From contig NZ_BAJT01000003.1 of assembly GCF_000613845.1 (NCBI RefSeq), forward strand, positions 62,001 to 126,000: a stretch of DNA of 64,000 nucleotides, in the 5' to 3' direction. The first letter of the stretch is position 1. Each line of letters opens with the position of its first letter. Under the pieces are notes generated by a model. It made no database searches and was not told the origin of the DNA. It saw nothing but the letters and a program-made list of their open reading frames with translations. This DNA is from Asaia astilbis JCM 15831 (GTDB taxonomy: Bacteria; Pseudomonadota; Alphaproteobacteria; Acetobacterales; Acetobacteraceae). Below, one piece after another: positions 18,951 to 29,115 of the stretch. A program made the translations under genes and the position numbers.

Positions 18951-20312
18951 ATGACGACAGATCGGATCCCGGGGGAGCAGGGTAAAGTTGCGGAGGGCGC
19001 CCGCGGTTTGGGCGCAGATCTGCGCGCCCGGCGAGAAGAGCTCGGTTGGGCTCTGCCTGATCTGGCGGAATGGCTGCGCATCCGCGAAAGCTACCTTCGA
19101 GCGCTCGAAGAGGGCAACACGGGCATTTTCCCCGGAAGCGCCTACGCGCTGGGGTTTCTGCGCAGCTACGCACAAGCGCTTGGGATGGATCCGGACCAGG
19201 CGGTTGCGCGGTTTCGACGTGACACTCGGGGCGCGCTTGATCGCAAGCCGGAGCTGACATTTCCTGAACCCGTTTCGGAGCGCGGCGTGCCGGTGGGCCT
19301 GTGGGTCGGTGCCGGTCTGGCGGTTCTTGTCGGTACTTATATCGGGTATTATCATTTTGCCGGTTCCGATCCTGCGCCGACGCATCAGATGCCACCCGTG
19401 GCCGAGATCATGCCGGGCGTCACACAAAAAGGCACGACATCCCCGCAAATCGCGGCAGTGATGCCTGAACGTGGACTGGCCCCTTCGCCACAAAAAGCGC
19501 CTCCAGCCCCTGCACCGCAAGCGGTCCCATCGAGCCCGATTTCTGGCAAGGCACCGCAGGCCGCCTCTGTGGCTGAAACATCGACATCCTCGCAGCCTGC
19601 GGCGCTTTCGCCCGTAACCGAGACGCAAAACGGGCCAATCCCGCCAGCGTCTTCAGCGCCCGACCAGATTTCTCACGCATCTTCGGATTCATCCGCTGCA
19701 CAGACAGGGACGGCCCAGCCACCCTTGCCAACAGAGGCAACTCAGCCGCCCTTGCCGAGTGCTGTTCAGACTGCCACGCCTGCGCCGACCGGCCCTGCAG
19801 CAGCGGTTACGCCTGCGAATATGATCGTGCTTCATGCCGGTTCTGATGCCTGGGTATCGATCAAGGACAAGGCTGGCGCGACGGTGTTCAGTCGTGTGTT
19901 GAAGACGGGTGAGACCTGGCAGGGCCCGGAAGATGCCGGTCCCTATCGTATGACGCTTGGTAATGCAGGCGGTCTTACGCTCAGCTCTGGTGATGTCACC
20001 ACATCGGCACTTGGCCGGGCAGGCGCCGTGCGCCGAGGGCTGATCGTGACGGCCGAGGCCATTCGCACTGGGCAGCTCGGTCAGGAGAGCAGCGGAGCAC
20101 CAGCGGTGCCATCTTCTGCAACGCCAGCATTGCCTGCTTCTGCGCCTGTCACGACCGGAGCTGCCTCGACCGCACAGAATGGGACAGACGCCTTGAAAAA
20201 GGCTCCTGCCGCCCCAAGAAATAGAGTTTCGACGCATGATAATGCAGATCATGAGTCAGAAACTGATCGGTTGAACGCACGCCAACTGGAACAGACGGCG
20301 CAACCGCGCTAA
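18951..20312 (+). CDS. RodZ-like membrane protein (HTH, TM, DUF4115)
   Basis: 453 residues. A cytoplasmic helix-turn-helix of the RodZ/HTH_25 type covers about residues 20-95 (LGADLRARREELG, IRESYLRALEEG, YALGFLRSYAQALG). One transmembrane helix follows at about residues 118-140 (VGLWVGAGLAVLVGTYIGYY). Next is a long Pro/Ala/Ser/Thr-rich periplasmic linker, then a C-terminal beta domain (DAWVSIKDKAGATVFSR, GETWQGP), matching DUF4115. RodZ links MreB to the envelope and controls cell shape. The linker is long, but the domain order is right. Lies 11 bp after the flavin oxidoreductase gene. Confidence 0.85.
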   Translation: MTTDRIPGEQGKVAEGARGLGADLRARREELGWALPDLAEWLRIRESYLRALEEGNTGIFPGSAYALGFLRSYAQALGMDPDQAVARFRRDTRGALDRKPELTFPEPVSERGVPVGLWVGAGLAVLVGTYIGYYHFAGSDPAPTHQMPPVAEIMPGVTQKGTTSPQIAAVMPERGLAPSPQKAPPAPAPQAVPSSPISGKAPQAASVAETSTSSQPAALSPVTETQNGPIPPASSAPDQISHASSDSSAAQTGTAQPPLPTEATQPPLPSAVQTATPAPTGPAAAVTPANMIVLHAGSDAWVSIKDKAGATVFSRVLKTGETWQGPEDAGPYRMTLGNAGGLTLSSGDVTTSALGRAGAVRRGLIVTAEAIRTGQLGQESSGAPAVPSSATPALPASAPVTTGAASTAQNGTDALKKAPAAPRNRVSTHDNADHESETDRLNARQLEQTAQPR

Positions 20313-20387
20313 AGCGTCACCCGGTCGGCATGATCTGTTCGACCGGAGCCTGTTGGTTCGAGAAGCAATGACGAGGCGTGTGGTGCG

Positions 20388-20403
20388 AGATCCTTCGGGA
20401 TCT
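20388..20403 (+). other. UUCG-capped hairpin in the rodZ-ispG gap
   Basis: AGATCC (20388-20393), loop TTCG, GGATCT (20398-20403): a stable UUCG tetraloop hairpin about 76 bases after the rodZ-like stop. The 254-bp gap to ispG also has a GC-rich inverted segment near 20430-20460. Neither has a T-run. Could be a weak terminator or an mRNA leader structure for ispG. Confidence 0.35.
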
Positions 20404-20566
20404 ATCCCATGCTTTGGAGAGAATGGGCAGGGCGCCGCCCCTCGAAGGGGAGGGCGGTCTGGCCAGCATGACATAGACACGGGGTGACGAAACGGGACAA
20501 GGTTCCGTCGGTACCCTCGGAAGGCGAGGCAGGTCAGGCTTCGCCCTCCGTTACGGAGACGAGATT

Positions 20567-21727
20567 ATGAGCGGATATCGCCCTTACCAGTATATTGAAC
20601 GTCGCAAATCCCGTCAGATTCATGTTGGCAAAGTTGCGGTCGGTGGGGACGCACCGATTTCGGTTCAGACCATGACCAACACGCTCACCTCTGACGCCAA
20701 GGCCACCATCGAACAGATCCGTCTGTCTGAAATCGCGGGCGTGGATATCGTGCGCGTCTCGTGCCCCGATGAGGAAAGCACGGCGGCGCTTGCCGAAATC
20801 GTGCGTGAAGTGAACGTGCCGATCGTGGCCGATATTCACTTCCACTACAAACGCGCCATTGAGGCAGCCAAGGCAGGCGCGGCCTGTCTGCGGATTAACC
20901 CCGGCAATATCGGCAGTGCCGAGCGTGTGCGTGAGGTGGTCAATGCAGCGCGCGATTACGGCTGTTCGATCCGTATCGGTGTGAATGCGGGCTCGCTGGA
21001 AAAACATCTTCTTGAGAAATACGGCGAGCCTAACCCCGAAGCGCTGGTCGAGAGCGCTTTGGAGCATGCGAAGATCCTTCAGGATCATGATTTCCACGAA
21101 TTCAAGATCAGCGTGAAGGCATCTGATGTCTTCATGGCGGTTGCTGCCTATCAGCAGCTGGCCGAAGTCTGTGATCATCCACTCCATATCGGGATCACCG
21201 AAGCAGGATCGAAGCGTGCCGGCACCGTCAAATCCTCGATCGGTCTGGGCAATCTGCTCTGGGCCGGTGTGGGCGATACGATGCGCGTCTCGCTTTCTGC
21301 CCCTCCGGAAGAAGAAGTCCTTGTGGGTTGGGATATTCTTAAGTCACTCGGCCTGCGTCATCGCGGTGTGAAGATCATTTCCTGCCCCTCCTGTGCCCGT
21401 CAGGGCTTCAATGTGGTCGAGACGGTGCAGACGCTTGAAGATCGTCTGCAGCACATCAAGACCCCGCTGACGCTTTCGATCATCGGCTGCGTCGTGAATG
21501 GTCCGGGTGAGGCGCTGATGACCGATCTCGGTGTGACCGGCGGAGGTGCCGGACGTCACATGGTGTATTCTGCAGGCAAGCAGGATCATCGCCTGAACGA
21601 AGGCCAGAACATGATCGAACATATTGTCGATCTGGTCGAAGAGCGCGTCGCGAAAATCGAGGCCGAGAAGGCTGAGCAGGAGGCCGTTCTGCAGGCCGAA
21701 GCCACACTTGCTGCGGTTGGCGTCTGA
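20567..21727 (+). CDS. ispG: 4-hydroxy-3-methylbut-2-enyl diphosphate synthase IspG
   Basis: Iron-sulfur enzyme of the MEP isoprenoid pathway, converting MEcPP to HMBPP. It is 386 residues, a typical length. N-terminal TIM barrel features include [25 protein letters not shown] and [10 protein letters not shown]. The 4Fe-4S cysteines are in [13 protein letters not shown] and [12 protein letters not shown], the latter also giving the conserved Glu. Start is ATG at 20567, preceded by GGAGACGAG. Only four bases separate it from hisS. Confidence 0.97.
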   Translation: MSGYRPYQYIERRKSRQIHVGKVAVGGDAPISVQTMTNTLTSDAKATIEQIRLSEIAGVDIVRVSCPDEESTAALAEIVREVNVPIVADIHFHYKRAIEAAKAGAACLRINPGNIGSAERVREVVNAARDYGCSIRIGVNAGSLEKHLLEKYGEPNPEALVESALEHAKILQDHDFHEFKISVKASDVFMAVAAYQQLAEVCDHPLHIGITEAGSKRAGTVKSSIGLGNLLWAGVGDTMRVSLSAPPEEEVLVGWDILKSLGLRHRGVKIISCPSCARQGFNVVETVQTLEDRLQHIKTPLTLSIIGCVVNGPGEALMTDLGVTGGGAGRHMVYSAGKQDHRLNEGQNMIEHIVDLVEERVAKIEAEKAEQEAVLQAEATLAAVGV

Positions 21728-21731
21728 TCTC

Positions 21732-22976
21732 ATGAGTCAGCTTCAACCGGTTCGCGGGACGCATGATCTCATCGGCGAGACGGCGCGTCGTCATGCTCAT
21801 GTCGTCAAGACCGCGCGCGATGTGACGCGTCGCTACGGTTACGAAGAATGGTCCACGCCGATTTTCGAAGATACGCGCGTCTTTTCGCGCACCCTTGGTG
21901 ACACCTCCGATGTCGTCACCAAAGAGATGTACACGTTCGAAGATCGTGGCGGGGATAGCCTGACCCTCAGACCTGAGGGCACGGCAGCAATCTGCCGGGC
22001 TTTCGTGACAAACGGGCTGACGCAGTCGCTGCCACAACGTGTTTTCTATCAGGGACCGATGTTTCGGTACGAGCGTCCTCAGAAAGGGCGCTTTCGCCAG
22101 TTTCACCAGATCGGTGCAGAACTTTTAGGCGCGACCGATCCGCTGATGGATGCCGAGACCATTGCAATGGCACATGCCATTCTCAAGGCTTTGGGCCTTG
22201 GTGATGCCGTCACGCTCGAAATCAACACGCTGGGTGATCTGGAAAGCCGTCAGGCCTGGCGCGAGGCACTTGTCGCCTATTTCCAGTCTCATGCTGAGTC
22301 TCTTTCGGAAGAGAGCAGGGCGCGTCTCGAAGCCAATCCCTTGCGCATCCTCGATAGTAAATCGCCGCAGGATCGTTTGCTGCTCGACGAAGCACCCAAA
22401 TTTGCGTCCTATCTGAACGAGACGTCGCGCTCGTTCTGGGATGACCTTCGTCGCAAGCTCGATCTCTTCGGGGTCGGTTTTATCGAAAATCCGCATATCG
22501 TGCGCGGACTCGATTATTACAGCCATACGGCGTTTGAATTCGTGACAGATCGCCTCGGCGCTCAGGGTACGGTTCTCGCCGGTGGTCGTTATGAGGGTCT
22601 TGTGGCGCAGATGGGTGGCCCCGCAACGCCCGCCATAGGCTGGGCTGGCGGCATTGAGCGTCTGGCGCTTCTCATCGATGGCGCGCCCGAGCGGCCCCGA
22701 CCGATTGCAGTTCTGCCGACTGGCGAGACGACACTCTCTGCTTCGATCACGGCTGTTCAGGCGCTGCGCAACGCAGGCTTGCCTGCTGAGATGGAAACGC
22801 GGTCTTCGCTCAAGAAGCGTATGGAGCGCGTGGTCAAATCCGGTGCGGCCCATATGGTGCTGGTTGGTGAAGACGAACTGGCACGCGGTGCGGTAACGGT
22901 TCGGGATCTGGCCAAACGCGAACAGACCGAGATCGCTCTCGATTCTCTTGCGGATCATTTCCTGAAAGCTGTCTGA
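21732..22976 (+). CDS. hisS: histidyl-tRNA synthetase
   Basis: Class II aminoacyl-tRNA synthetase of 414 residues. The open frame begins at 21624 inside ispG, but the family start is the ATG at 21732 ([12 protein letters not shown]). Motif 2 is [18 protein letters not shown]. The histidine-specific signatures are [12 protein letters not shown] and [10 protein letters not shown]. Motif 3 is [11 protein letters not shown]. The C-terminal anticodon-binding domain follows. Two bases separate it from prfA, suggesting an ispG-hisS-prfA transcript. Confidence 0.97.
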   Translation: MSQLQPVRGTHDLIGETARRHAHVVKTARDVTRRYGYEEWSTPIFEDTRVFSRTLGDTSDVVTKEMYTFEDRGGDSLTLRPEGTAAICRAFVTNGLTQSLPQRVFYQGPMFRYERPQKGRFRQFHQIGAELLGATDPLMDAETIAMAHAILKALGLGDAVTLEINTLGDLESRQAWREALVAYFQSHAESLSEESRARLEANPLRILDSKSPQDRLLLDEAPKFASYLNETSRSFWDDLRRKLDLFGVGFIENPHIVRGLDYYSHTAFEFVTDRLGAQGTVLAGGRYEGLVAQMGGPATPAIGWAGGIERLALLIDGAPERPRPIAVLPTGETTLSASITAVQALRNAGLPAEMETRSSLKKRMERVVKSGAAHMVLVGEDELARGAVTVRDLAKREQTEIALDSLADHFLKAV

Positions 22977-22978
22977 TC

Positions 22979-24043
22979 GTGGCGTTAGACGACAGGCTGG
23001 AGCGTATCGTCGCCCGGTCGGATGAATTGCAGGCCCTGATGTCCAGCGGCGAGATGCAGGGCGAGGAGTTCGTGCGGGCTTCACGCGAATACGCTGAGCT
23101 GGAGCCTGTCGTATCGTCCATTCTGGCCTATCGTCAGGCAGAAACAGCGCGAGAAGACGCGCAGGCCCTGCTGGACGATCCGGAGATGCGCGATCTCGCC
23201 CTGGGCGAGATCGAGGAAATCGATAGCCAGCTCGAAAGCCTGCAGCAGAAGGTGCGTCTGGCTCTTCTGCCCCGTGACGAAGCTGATGAGCGTAGCGCCA
23301 TTCTCGAAATTCGCCCTGCAGCAGGTGGAGATGAAGCCGCTCTTTTCGCCGCCGAGCTTTTCGGCGCCTATAAGCGCTTTTCCGACCTGCATGGCTGGCG
23401 TTTCGAGATCATGGAATATGATGAGAGCGATCTCTCAGGCCTGCGCGAGGGTGTCGCGACGATCTCCGGACGGTCTGTTTTCGCCCGGCTGAAATATGAA
23501 TCCGGCGTGCATCGTGTGCAGCGCGTCCCGGCGACTGAAAGCCAGGGGCGTATTCATACCTCGACCGTGACTGTGGCGGTCTTGCCAGAAGCTGAAGAGG
23601 TCGATGTTGCAATCGACGAGGGCGATCTGCGTATCGACGTCTATCGCGCCTCCGGCGCTGGCGGTCAGCACGTCAACAAGACTGAGAGTGCTGTTCGCGT
23701 GACGCATATGCCGAGTGGCATTGTCGTGGCGATGCAGGAAGAAAAAAGCCAGCACAAGAACAAGGCCAAGGCCATGAAGATTCTGCGTGCGCGGCTTTAT
23801 GAAAGGCAGCGTGCGGAGGCTCATGCTCACCGCGCCGCCGATCGCAAGTCACAGGTCGGCACGGGTGACCGATCCGAGCGGATCCGTACCTATAATTTTC
23901 CACAGGGGCGTGTCACCGATCACCGGATCAATCTGACACTTCACAAGATCGATCGTGTCATGTTGGGTGAGTTTGACGAAATCGTCGATGCGCTGGCTCA
24001 GGAGGAGCAGACGGCGCTCCTCGCAGCAGAAGGACTGGCCTGA
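22979..24043 (+). CDS. prfA: peptide chain release factor 1
   Basis: Terminates translation at UAA and UAG. It is 354 residues. The GGQ motif is in [14 protein letters not shown], and the decoding region has [17 protein letters not shown] and [12 protein letters not shown]-type text ([12 protein letters not shown] is seen). Start is GTG at 22979. There is no internal frameshift, unlike its partner prmC, which methylates the GGQ glutamine and lies just downstream beyond a small inverted gene. Confidence 0.97.
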   Translation: MALDDRLERIVARSDELQALMSSGEMQGEEFVRASREYAELEPVVSSILAYRQAETAREDAQALLDDPEMRDLALGEIEEIDSQLESLQQKVRLALLPRDEADERSAILEIRPAAGGDEAALFAAELFGAYKRFSDLHGWRFEIMEYDESDLSGLREGVATISGRSVFARLKYESGVHRVQRVPATESQGRIHTSTVTVAVLPEAEEVDVAIDEGDLRIDVYRASGAGGQHVNKTESAVRVTHMPSGIVVAMQEEKSQHKNKAKAMKILRARLYERQRAEAHAHRAADRKSQVGTGDRSERIRTYNFPQGRVTDHRINLTLHKIDRVMLGEFDEIVDALAQEEQTALLAAEGLA

Positions 24044-24069
24044 GCAGTCCTGCCGCCGTGCCGTTCTGA

Positions 24070-24510
24070 CTAGCTGACGGGCGAAGCGCAGATTTCCGCA
24101 TGGCCGGGGTGATGCTTCGCAACGTTGGGGTCTGTCGGATCGCGCAGGAAGAAATCGGTGAATCCTTCATCGCCGAGAGCGACCAGATGATGACCTGCGG
24201 GGCTGGAAAGCGTCCCTGCGCTACTCACCTGATGTGTTTCGGCTCGGCCTTCTGCATTGAGCACTGTAATCTGCCCGCAGAGCGCGTAGTCATGATTGAC
24301 CCGACCGAGGGGGATTTCGACCGTCTTGGTGAGACTTGGCGTCTTCTCATCGAGACGGAATGTGGCGGCAAGCGTGCCATCGATATAAAGACGCGACACT
24401 TCGGACACCTCGATGGGCGCGCGGTCATCGGTGACGGTGAAGCTCTCAGCCAGAGCAGCCGTAGGGCAGGCGGCACTCAGGGCCGCAAGCAGGACGAACA
24501 TCTTTCTCAT
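24070..24510 (-). CDS. small exported protein, unknown family
   Basis: 146 residues from the ATG ending at 24510, on the opposite strand between prfA and prmC. Sec signal peptide MRKMFVLLAALSAAC to ALAES. The mature part is beta-rich, with YIDGTLAATFRLDE, KTVEIPLGRVNHDYALCGQI and GFTDFFLRDPTDPNVAKHHPG. Two Cys remain in the mature domain (YALCGQ and AEICASP), which could form a disulfide. I do not recognise the family. The frame continues upstream over prmC, but the signal peptide fixes the start. Only about 31 bp separate it from divergent prmC. Confidence 0.75.
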   Translation of the reverse strand: MRKMFVLLAALSAACPTAALAESFTVTDDRAPIEVSEVSRLYIDGTLAATFRLDEKTPSLTKTVEIPLGRVNHDYALCGQITVLNAEGRAETHQVSSAGTLSSPAGHHLVALGDEGFTDFFLRDPTDPNVAKHHPGHAEICASPVS

Positions 24511-24541
24511 GCGTGTTTTATAGAAGGTTCGGGAGAAACAG

Positions 24542-25419
24542 GTGAGTGGTAATCGACGCCCCCTCAAAGATGTGCTGATCGAGACAGCGTCAGCGCTTGA
24601 GAAAGCAGGCATCGAAGCACCTCGTATGGAGGCGCGTCGTCTGCTTTGCTGGGCAATAGGCTGCGAGGCTTCCGGGCTTTTGACGCGTGATGATATGCCC
24701 GAAGAGGTTATGACGCGTCTTGCCTCCGGGCTCGACCAACGCTGCGCGCGTCGGCCTCTGGCGTTGATTGAGGGCGAAACCGGTTTCTGGTCCCTGACAC
24801 TCTCGGTCTCCCCGGACACGCTGATCCCGCGGGTGATAGCGAGACACTGATCGAGGTACTGCTTTCGTTACGCCCGAAGCGGGAAGAAATCAGATCCGTT
24901 CTCGATCTCGGCACCGGGACAGGCTGCCTGCTGCTGGCCGCGCTGAGTGAATATCAGGAGGCGTTCGGGGTCGGGGTTGATCTTTCTCCAGCCGCCGCAG
25001 CTCTCGCCTGCGAAAATGCATCGCGAAATGCCCTCGCCGAGCGCTGTGCGTTTCTCGCAGGAAACTGGTTTTCTGCTCTCAGGGGGCAGTTCGATGTCAT
25101 CCTGAGTAATCCCCCTTACATCAGGGCGACGGATCTCGACGGATTGATGCCGGAAGTGCGGGATCATGAGCCAGAGCGTGCGCTGATCGGTGGTGAGGAC
25201 GGGCTTGATGATTATCGGCGTCTCCTGGCCCAGGCTAAAGCGCATCTCGCGCCTCAGGGCATCATGATCTTCGAGATCGGGCGAGGGCAGGAGCCGGACG
25301 TTAGAGCTCTGGCGGAAGAAGCAGGGTTCACGCTGCGTGAGGCGCGCGCAGATCTCGCCGGTATCGTCAGGGCGCTCTGTTTTGAACATGCTTCAGCGCG
25401 TTTATGTGTGCAAAGCTGA
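24542..25419 (+). CDS. prmC: release factor glutamine methyltransferase PrmC, frameshift
   Basis: Methylates the Gln of the GGQ motif in release factors, using SAM. The N-terminal helical domain (residues 1-75) leads into GFWSLTLSVSPDTLIPR. There the frame breaks at 24830-24833: one added G gives PRGDSETLIEVLL, the canonical continuation. After the break come SAM motif I DLGTGTGCLL, the substrate motif SNPPYI and EIGRGQ. Repaired length is about 292 residues. GTG start at 24542. A lesion in this gene would slow growth severely, so an undercalled G-run is the likely explanation. Confidence 0.9.
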
Positions 25420-25675
25420 AAAACCATTGGCACAATGCGGTAAAGTTGCTAGCTTCCGCAGATCGGCTTGTCGCGGTTAAAGATGCACGCATCCACACGA
25501 CAAGACGTCTTCCGCGTTTTCGCAGTGATCGTGATGATCGGGCTGAGCGGAGCGAAGGCTGATCTTGTAATCCGGCCAACCAGAGACAAACCATAGGGTC
25601 ATTCAGTCCCTGCAATTGCTCGTATCCCGCATCAGGCAGATCGAGATTGCGAATACGAAAGTGCTACGCGAATCC

Positions 25676-26086
25676 ATGAACATGAAACGTATGAGAAGCC
25701 GTCATCATCGTCCCAGCAGTGGTGGTGGAGCGCGCCACTCCAATGGGCAGACGCCTCTGAACCGCAACCATGTGTTCGATAGCAATGGTCCCGATATGCG
25801 GGTGCGCGGGACCGCTCAGCAGCTTTTCGAGAAGTATCTTCAGTTGGGACGCGATGCGACCGGTACGGGCGACCGTATTCTGGCCGAAGCGTATTTCCAG
25901 CACGCGGAACATTATTTCCGCATTCTGAATGCCATGGCTCAGGCTGCCCAGCAGAGCCAGATGGAGCGTCAGGAGCGTAACCAGCAGCGCGCCCGCAGCC
26001 AGCAGGAGCATGATGACCGACGTCAGGGTGACGATACTCACCCAGAGTCCGAAAGAGACGAGCAGGTCGAAGAAACGGCCGAGTAA
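25676..26086 (+). CDS. DUF4167 domain protein
   Basis: 136 residues from the ATG at 25676. Basic N-terminus (MKRMRSRHHRP) typical of DUF4167, then the core VRGTAQQLFEKYLQLGRDA and AEAYFQHAEHYFRILNAMA, which is the diagnostic part. A low-complexity tail rich in Q, E, R and D is likely disordered or coiled. In alphaproteobacteria this gene usually follows prmC, as here. The function is unknown, and the basic start and charged tail suggest RNA or ribosome association (inference). The upstream frame to 25616 is not part of the family. Confidence 0.88.
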   Translation: MNMKRMRSRHHRPSSGGGARHSNGQTPLNRNHVFDSNGPDMRVRGTAQQLFEKYLQLGRDATGTGDRILAEAYFQHAEHYFRILNAMAQAAQQSQMERQERNQQRARSQQEHDDRRQGDDTHPESERDEQVEETAE

Positions 26087-26092
26087 AGCGGC

Positions 26093-26956
26093 CTAAAACA
26101 GGCCCTCGAAGCGATCGGGTAGCAGCCAAAGTCGATTGCCGGACAGGGAGAGATCGATCGGGTAGGAATCTCCTGCCCGGTCCTTTCCCTCCTGTGTCAC
26201 CCGATCACGCCATGAGCTGAGGACGTGATCGTTTTCCATAAGAGTTGAGTCCTCAATCTCCAGACCTGCCATGGCCTCCAGCATTTCCTGCCAGGCCGTG
26301 TCAGTCATGCGTTGATGTGCGCCAGCGTCGCTATTGCACCAGGGTTGGGCCCGCGTGCGTGCCAGTCTCTCCAGTCCATAATCCAAGTCGCTATAGCGCA
26401 GATGAAACAGCATCAGCGCCGGATCCGGCTGTGGAAGAAGCCCCTCTATGCTGTGAAAGCCTGGGGACCACGTGACGGGCGCCCGTATAATGCAGGGCTT
26501 GCACATGGCTGCCGAGAACCGCAGCAGTTGTCTCTGACGCGTCAAAGGGGCTGAAAAGTCCAGAGAAGGTTCGCTCCGTACGTGATGAAGCAGGTCGAAA
26601 CCCGTTGCCGTTAGGCAGGCGCTCTGACGGGTCTGTGCCAGTGCCTTGAGCGAGGGGAAGCAGGCCGGATCGGCAATCAGGATTTCATCGACGTCGCAAT
26701 AAAGAACAGTCTCGTACCACTCCAGCAGCCCCGCACAAAACGCGTTAAGGGCGCGAGTGCGTCTGGCATCGTCTTGCGGGGAGCGGGGAATTCGGATGCG
26801 GTTACAGGGCAGAGACTCTGTCGACCCGTCATCAGAGCCATGGTCGATGACGTAGCAGCGTTCCATGCCGACGGCCGGAGCGTAGTGACGTAGCCAGACA
26901 GGCAGGAAGACCGCCTCGTTATAGACCATCGTGACTGCGGCAAGAGGCGCTTTCAT
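26093..26956 (-). CDS. glycosyltransferase family 2-type protein
   Basis: 287 residues, cytoplasmic. The N-terminus has VTMVYNEAVFLPVWLRHY, the start of GT-A glycosyltransferases that act on single sugars, then VIDHGSDDGS (NDP-sugar loop) and LYCDVDEILI, holding the DxD-like metal site. The C-terminal half has LMLFHLRYSDLDYG. Best fit is the Glyco_tranf_2_4/GT92-like group used in exopolysaccharide or lipid glycan building. It is convergent with the DUF4167 gene, with six bases between. Acceptor unknown. Confidence 0.8.
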   Translation of the reverse strand: MKAPLAAVTMVYNEAVFLPVWLRHYAPAVGMERCYVIDHGSDDGSTESLPCNRIRIPRSPQDDARRTRALNAFCAGLLEWYETVLYCDVDEILIADPACFPSLKALAQTRQSACLTATGFDLLHHVRSEPSLDFSAPLTRQRQLLRFSAAMCKPCIIRAPVTWSPGFHSIEGLLPQPDPALMLFHLRYSDLDYGLERLARTRAQPWCNSDAGAHQRMTDTAWQEMLEAMAGLEIEDSTLMENDHVLSSWRDRVTQEGKDRAGDSYPIDLSLSGNRLWLLPDRFEGLF

Positions 26957-27012
26957 GAGCGTTTCTTACGTCTGACGAACAAGCTTGTCTATGTGAGGGA
27001 TAACCGGTCGGA

Positions 27013-27087
27013 TGGTAGCGGCGGACGGATTTGAACCGCCGACCAAGGGATTATGATTCCCCTGCTCTACCGCTGAGCTACGCCGCC
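27013..27087 (-). tRNA. tRNA-Met, elongator (anticodon CAT)
   Basis: 75-base tRNA on the minus strand with encoded CCA (27013-27015). The acceptor begins GGCGGCG with a G1-T72 wobble at the end, as I recall in alphaproteobacterial elongator tRNA-Met. D-arm GTAGCTCAGCGGTAGAGC, anticodon loop AATCATAA with CAT at 27053-27055, T-loop TTCAAATC. The alternative is tRNA-Ile2 with lysidine, which I think less likely from the acceptor. Confidence 0.92.
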
Positions 27088-27274
27088 ATCGCGACCGGTG
27101 GGCGTGGAATTAAAAGGGTTGGGCGGATGTGTCAACACTCTGTCAGGAGGTTTTTATGCAGGCCATGTTTTTGAGCCATTGGCACTCTGTGGCATTGTGC
27201 GGCAAAGGCTAGCCTAATGCGTTTCATGAGGTGCCTGTTGTACCTCATCCCTCTCAAGGATCCGGATTTCCGAC

Positions 27275-28483
27275 TTGAAGCAGCACTTTCTCAGTTCTCT
27301 CTTCGCCCTGCGGTCGTATTTCGACTGGTTGCCTGCCCAGCTGGTCTCCATCCTCATGCTGCTGGCGCTTGCAACGGTCGCTTTCTACGCGAGTAAGCTC
27401 GTCTCGCTGATCATTCTTCGTATTTTCGGCAATCGCGAAGGGGCCGTGCTGCGAACGATCATCCTGGCGATGCGTCGACCGGTCAGGGTGATGGTGGTGC
27501 TTGCCGTGCTCCTCTCTGCGCTGCCGGCGGCCTCAGGGTTCACCTGGGAGACGACCCAGCTCCTGCAAAAGCTGCTGCTCTTCTTCGGCATTCTGATGGT
27601 GGGGTATGCGGCGATCGTCGCCTTCCGCATCACGACAGAGGCGTATTTGCAGCGGATCACATCGCGGGACCACACCGACGACATCATGATCCGGACGCAT
27701 CAGACCCAGATCAGGGTCTTGCGGCGCCTGACCGAAATTCTCGTGGCCCTTGTCACCGTGGCGACGGCGCTCATGACATTCGACTCTGTGCGACAATATG
27801 GCGTGTCGCTTTTCGCCTCTGCCGGAGCGGCGTCACTGATCGTCGGCCTGTCAGCGCGGGGCTTGCTCACCAATCTTCTGGCAGGCGTACAGATTGCCAT
27901 TACCCAGCCTATCCGCATGGAAGATCTGATTATTATCAATGGGGACTGGGCATGGGTTGAGGAAATCACCTCCACCTATGTCGTTCTGCGTGTGTGGGAC
28001 TGGCGTCGCCATATCGTCCCGATCTCGTTCTTTCTGGAAAACAGGTTCGAAAACTGGACGCATAATTCTGCGGCGATCATCGGTGTCGTGTTTCTCTATG
28101 TCGATTATGAAGCACCGATGGACACGATCAGGGGATATTTGAACGAAATCATCAAAACCTGTCCGCTTTGGGACGGGAAGGTCTTCGATTGCCAGGTTGC
28201 CGATTGCGACGCCCAAACAATGAAGATCCGTATCATCGCGAGTGCACGCAATGCGTTGCAAAGCTGGGATCTGCGCTGCGATATCCGTGAAAAGATTATT
28301 CTGCGTATGAGGGCCGACTGTCCGGAAGCCTTGCCGCGCTCGCGCTTCGCAGTGGTCCCGCCGCGACCCGGCGAGGGAGCCTGGCCGAGCGCAGAGGCGA
28401 TCTCTCCGACCATTGATCGTCCGCCGCCGGGCTCTTACATGGGACCGGGGAGCGTTATGCCACGTGGGGGAGTTGATCTTTAA
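27275..28483 (+). CDS. MscS-family mechanosensitive channel
   Basis: 402-residue inner-membrane channel that opens under membrane tension. Transmembrane helices lie at about residues 20-50, 70-90, 100-118 and 148-165. The pore-lining helix then carries the Gly/Ala pattern of MscS: FASAGAASLIVGLSARGLLTNLLAG. The beta domain follows (QPIRMEDLIIINGDWAWVEEI, VPISFFLENRFENWT). The only in-frame start is TTG at 27275, and the nearest upstream in-frame stop is at 27227, so either TTG is used or the start is slightly mis-sequenced. The tail is Pro/Gly-rich. Confidence 0.88.
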   Translation: MKQHFLSSLFALRSYFDWLPAQLVSILMLLALATVAFYASKLVSLIILRIFGNREGAVLRTIILAMRRPVRVMVVLAVLLSALPAASGFTWETTQLLQKLLLFFGILMVGYAAIVAFRITTEAYLQRITSRDHTDDIMIRTHQTQIRVLRRLTEILVALVTVATALMTFDSVRQYGVSLFASAGAASLIVGLSARGLLTNLLAGVQIAITQPIRMEDLIIINGDWAWVEEITSTYVVLRVWDWRRHIVPISFFLENRFENWTHNSAAIIGVVFLYVDYEAPMDTIRGYLNEIIKTCPLWDGKVFDCQVADCDAQTMKIRIIASARNALQSWDLRCDIREKIILRMRADCPEALPRSRFAVVPPRPGEGAWPSAEAISPTIDRPPPGSYMGPGSVMPRGGVDL

Positions 28484-28763
28484 GGAAGAGGCCCTTCACC
28501 CAGTTTTTTACGCCGCGCCAGTGTAATTCGAAAATTGTCATTCTTGCTTTCTCCTGAGGGGAGAGTGTTACCCAAACTCTGGCACGAATGTGGTAAAAAT
28601 TTCACCTACCTGTCATGTTTTGGCGAAGATGCCAGCGTGATCGGACGGTTTCTCTCCGGCAGCTGCTTTTGGAGCCGCTCGTGAGACATCGCTTCAAAAT
28701 GTTTGAATTCTCCCCGGCAGTGTCGATCTGGCGGGCAATAGAGCTTTGCAGGAGTCCTCAGGC

Positions 28764-29051
28764 TTGACCACTTATCTCGTCGTTTATGAGAAGACCGCAG
28801 GGAACGATTATGATGCCATCGAGCAGAAGCTCGCGGCATTCAGCGATGTGTTTCATGAGATCGATAATTTCTGGATCATCACATCCAATCTGATCATCTC
28901 GGACCTGCGCGATGTTCTCGCGAAGCTTTTGCCTGAGGGCGCGAAGCTTATGGTCACGAAATATGTGCCCCATAACAGCATGGAGATGGGCGCAGCGGCC
29001 TGGCATGGTTTTTCGGTGCCGCAGGAAGGCTGGCTGGCGGGGCGTCTCTAA
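28764..29051 (+). CDS. Cas2/SinR-like ferredoxin-fold small protein, stand-alone
   Basis: 95 residues. I place the start at the TTG at 28764 because CAGGAG (28749-28754) lies upstream at good spacing. TTG at 28746 would add six residues but lose the ribosome site. The sequence TTYLVVYEKTAGNDYDAIEQKL, then FWIITSNLIISDLRDVLAKLL and KLMVTKYVPHNSMEMGAAAWHGF, follows the beta-alpha-beta layout of stand-alone SinR/Cas2-fold proteins (TYLVVYD at the start and AAW-x-GF at the end in that group). No CRISPR array or cas gene is nearby. Function is unknown. Confidence 0.65.
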   Translation: MTTYLVVYEKTAGNDYDAIEQKLAAFSDVFHEIDNFWIITSNLIISDLRDVLAKLLPEGAKLMVTKYVPHNSMEMGAAAWHGFSVPQEGWLAGRL

Positions 29052-29115
29052 GCGTTAGGGAGGAAACCGCCAGTCATTCGATCTTGTCCGAGAATCTCCC
29101 GGGCAAGGTAAGTTC

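Noticed and set aside
28764-29051. CRISPR-Cas locus suggested by the Cas2-like protein
   Set aside because: No direct-repeat array and no cas1 or effector gene within the window.
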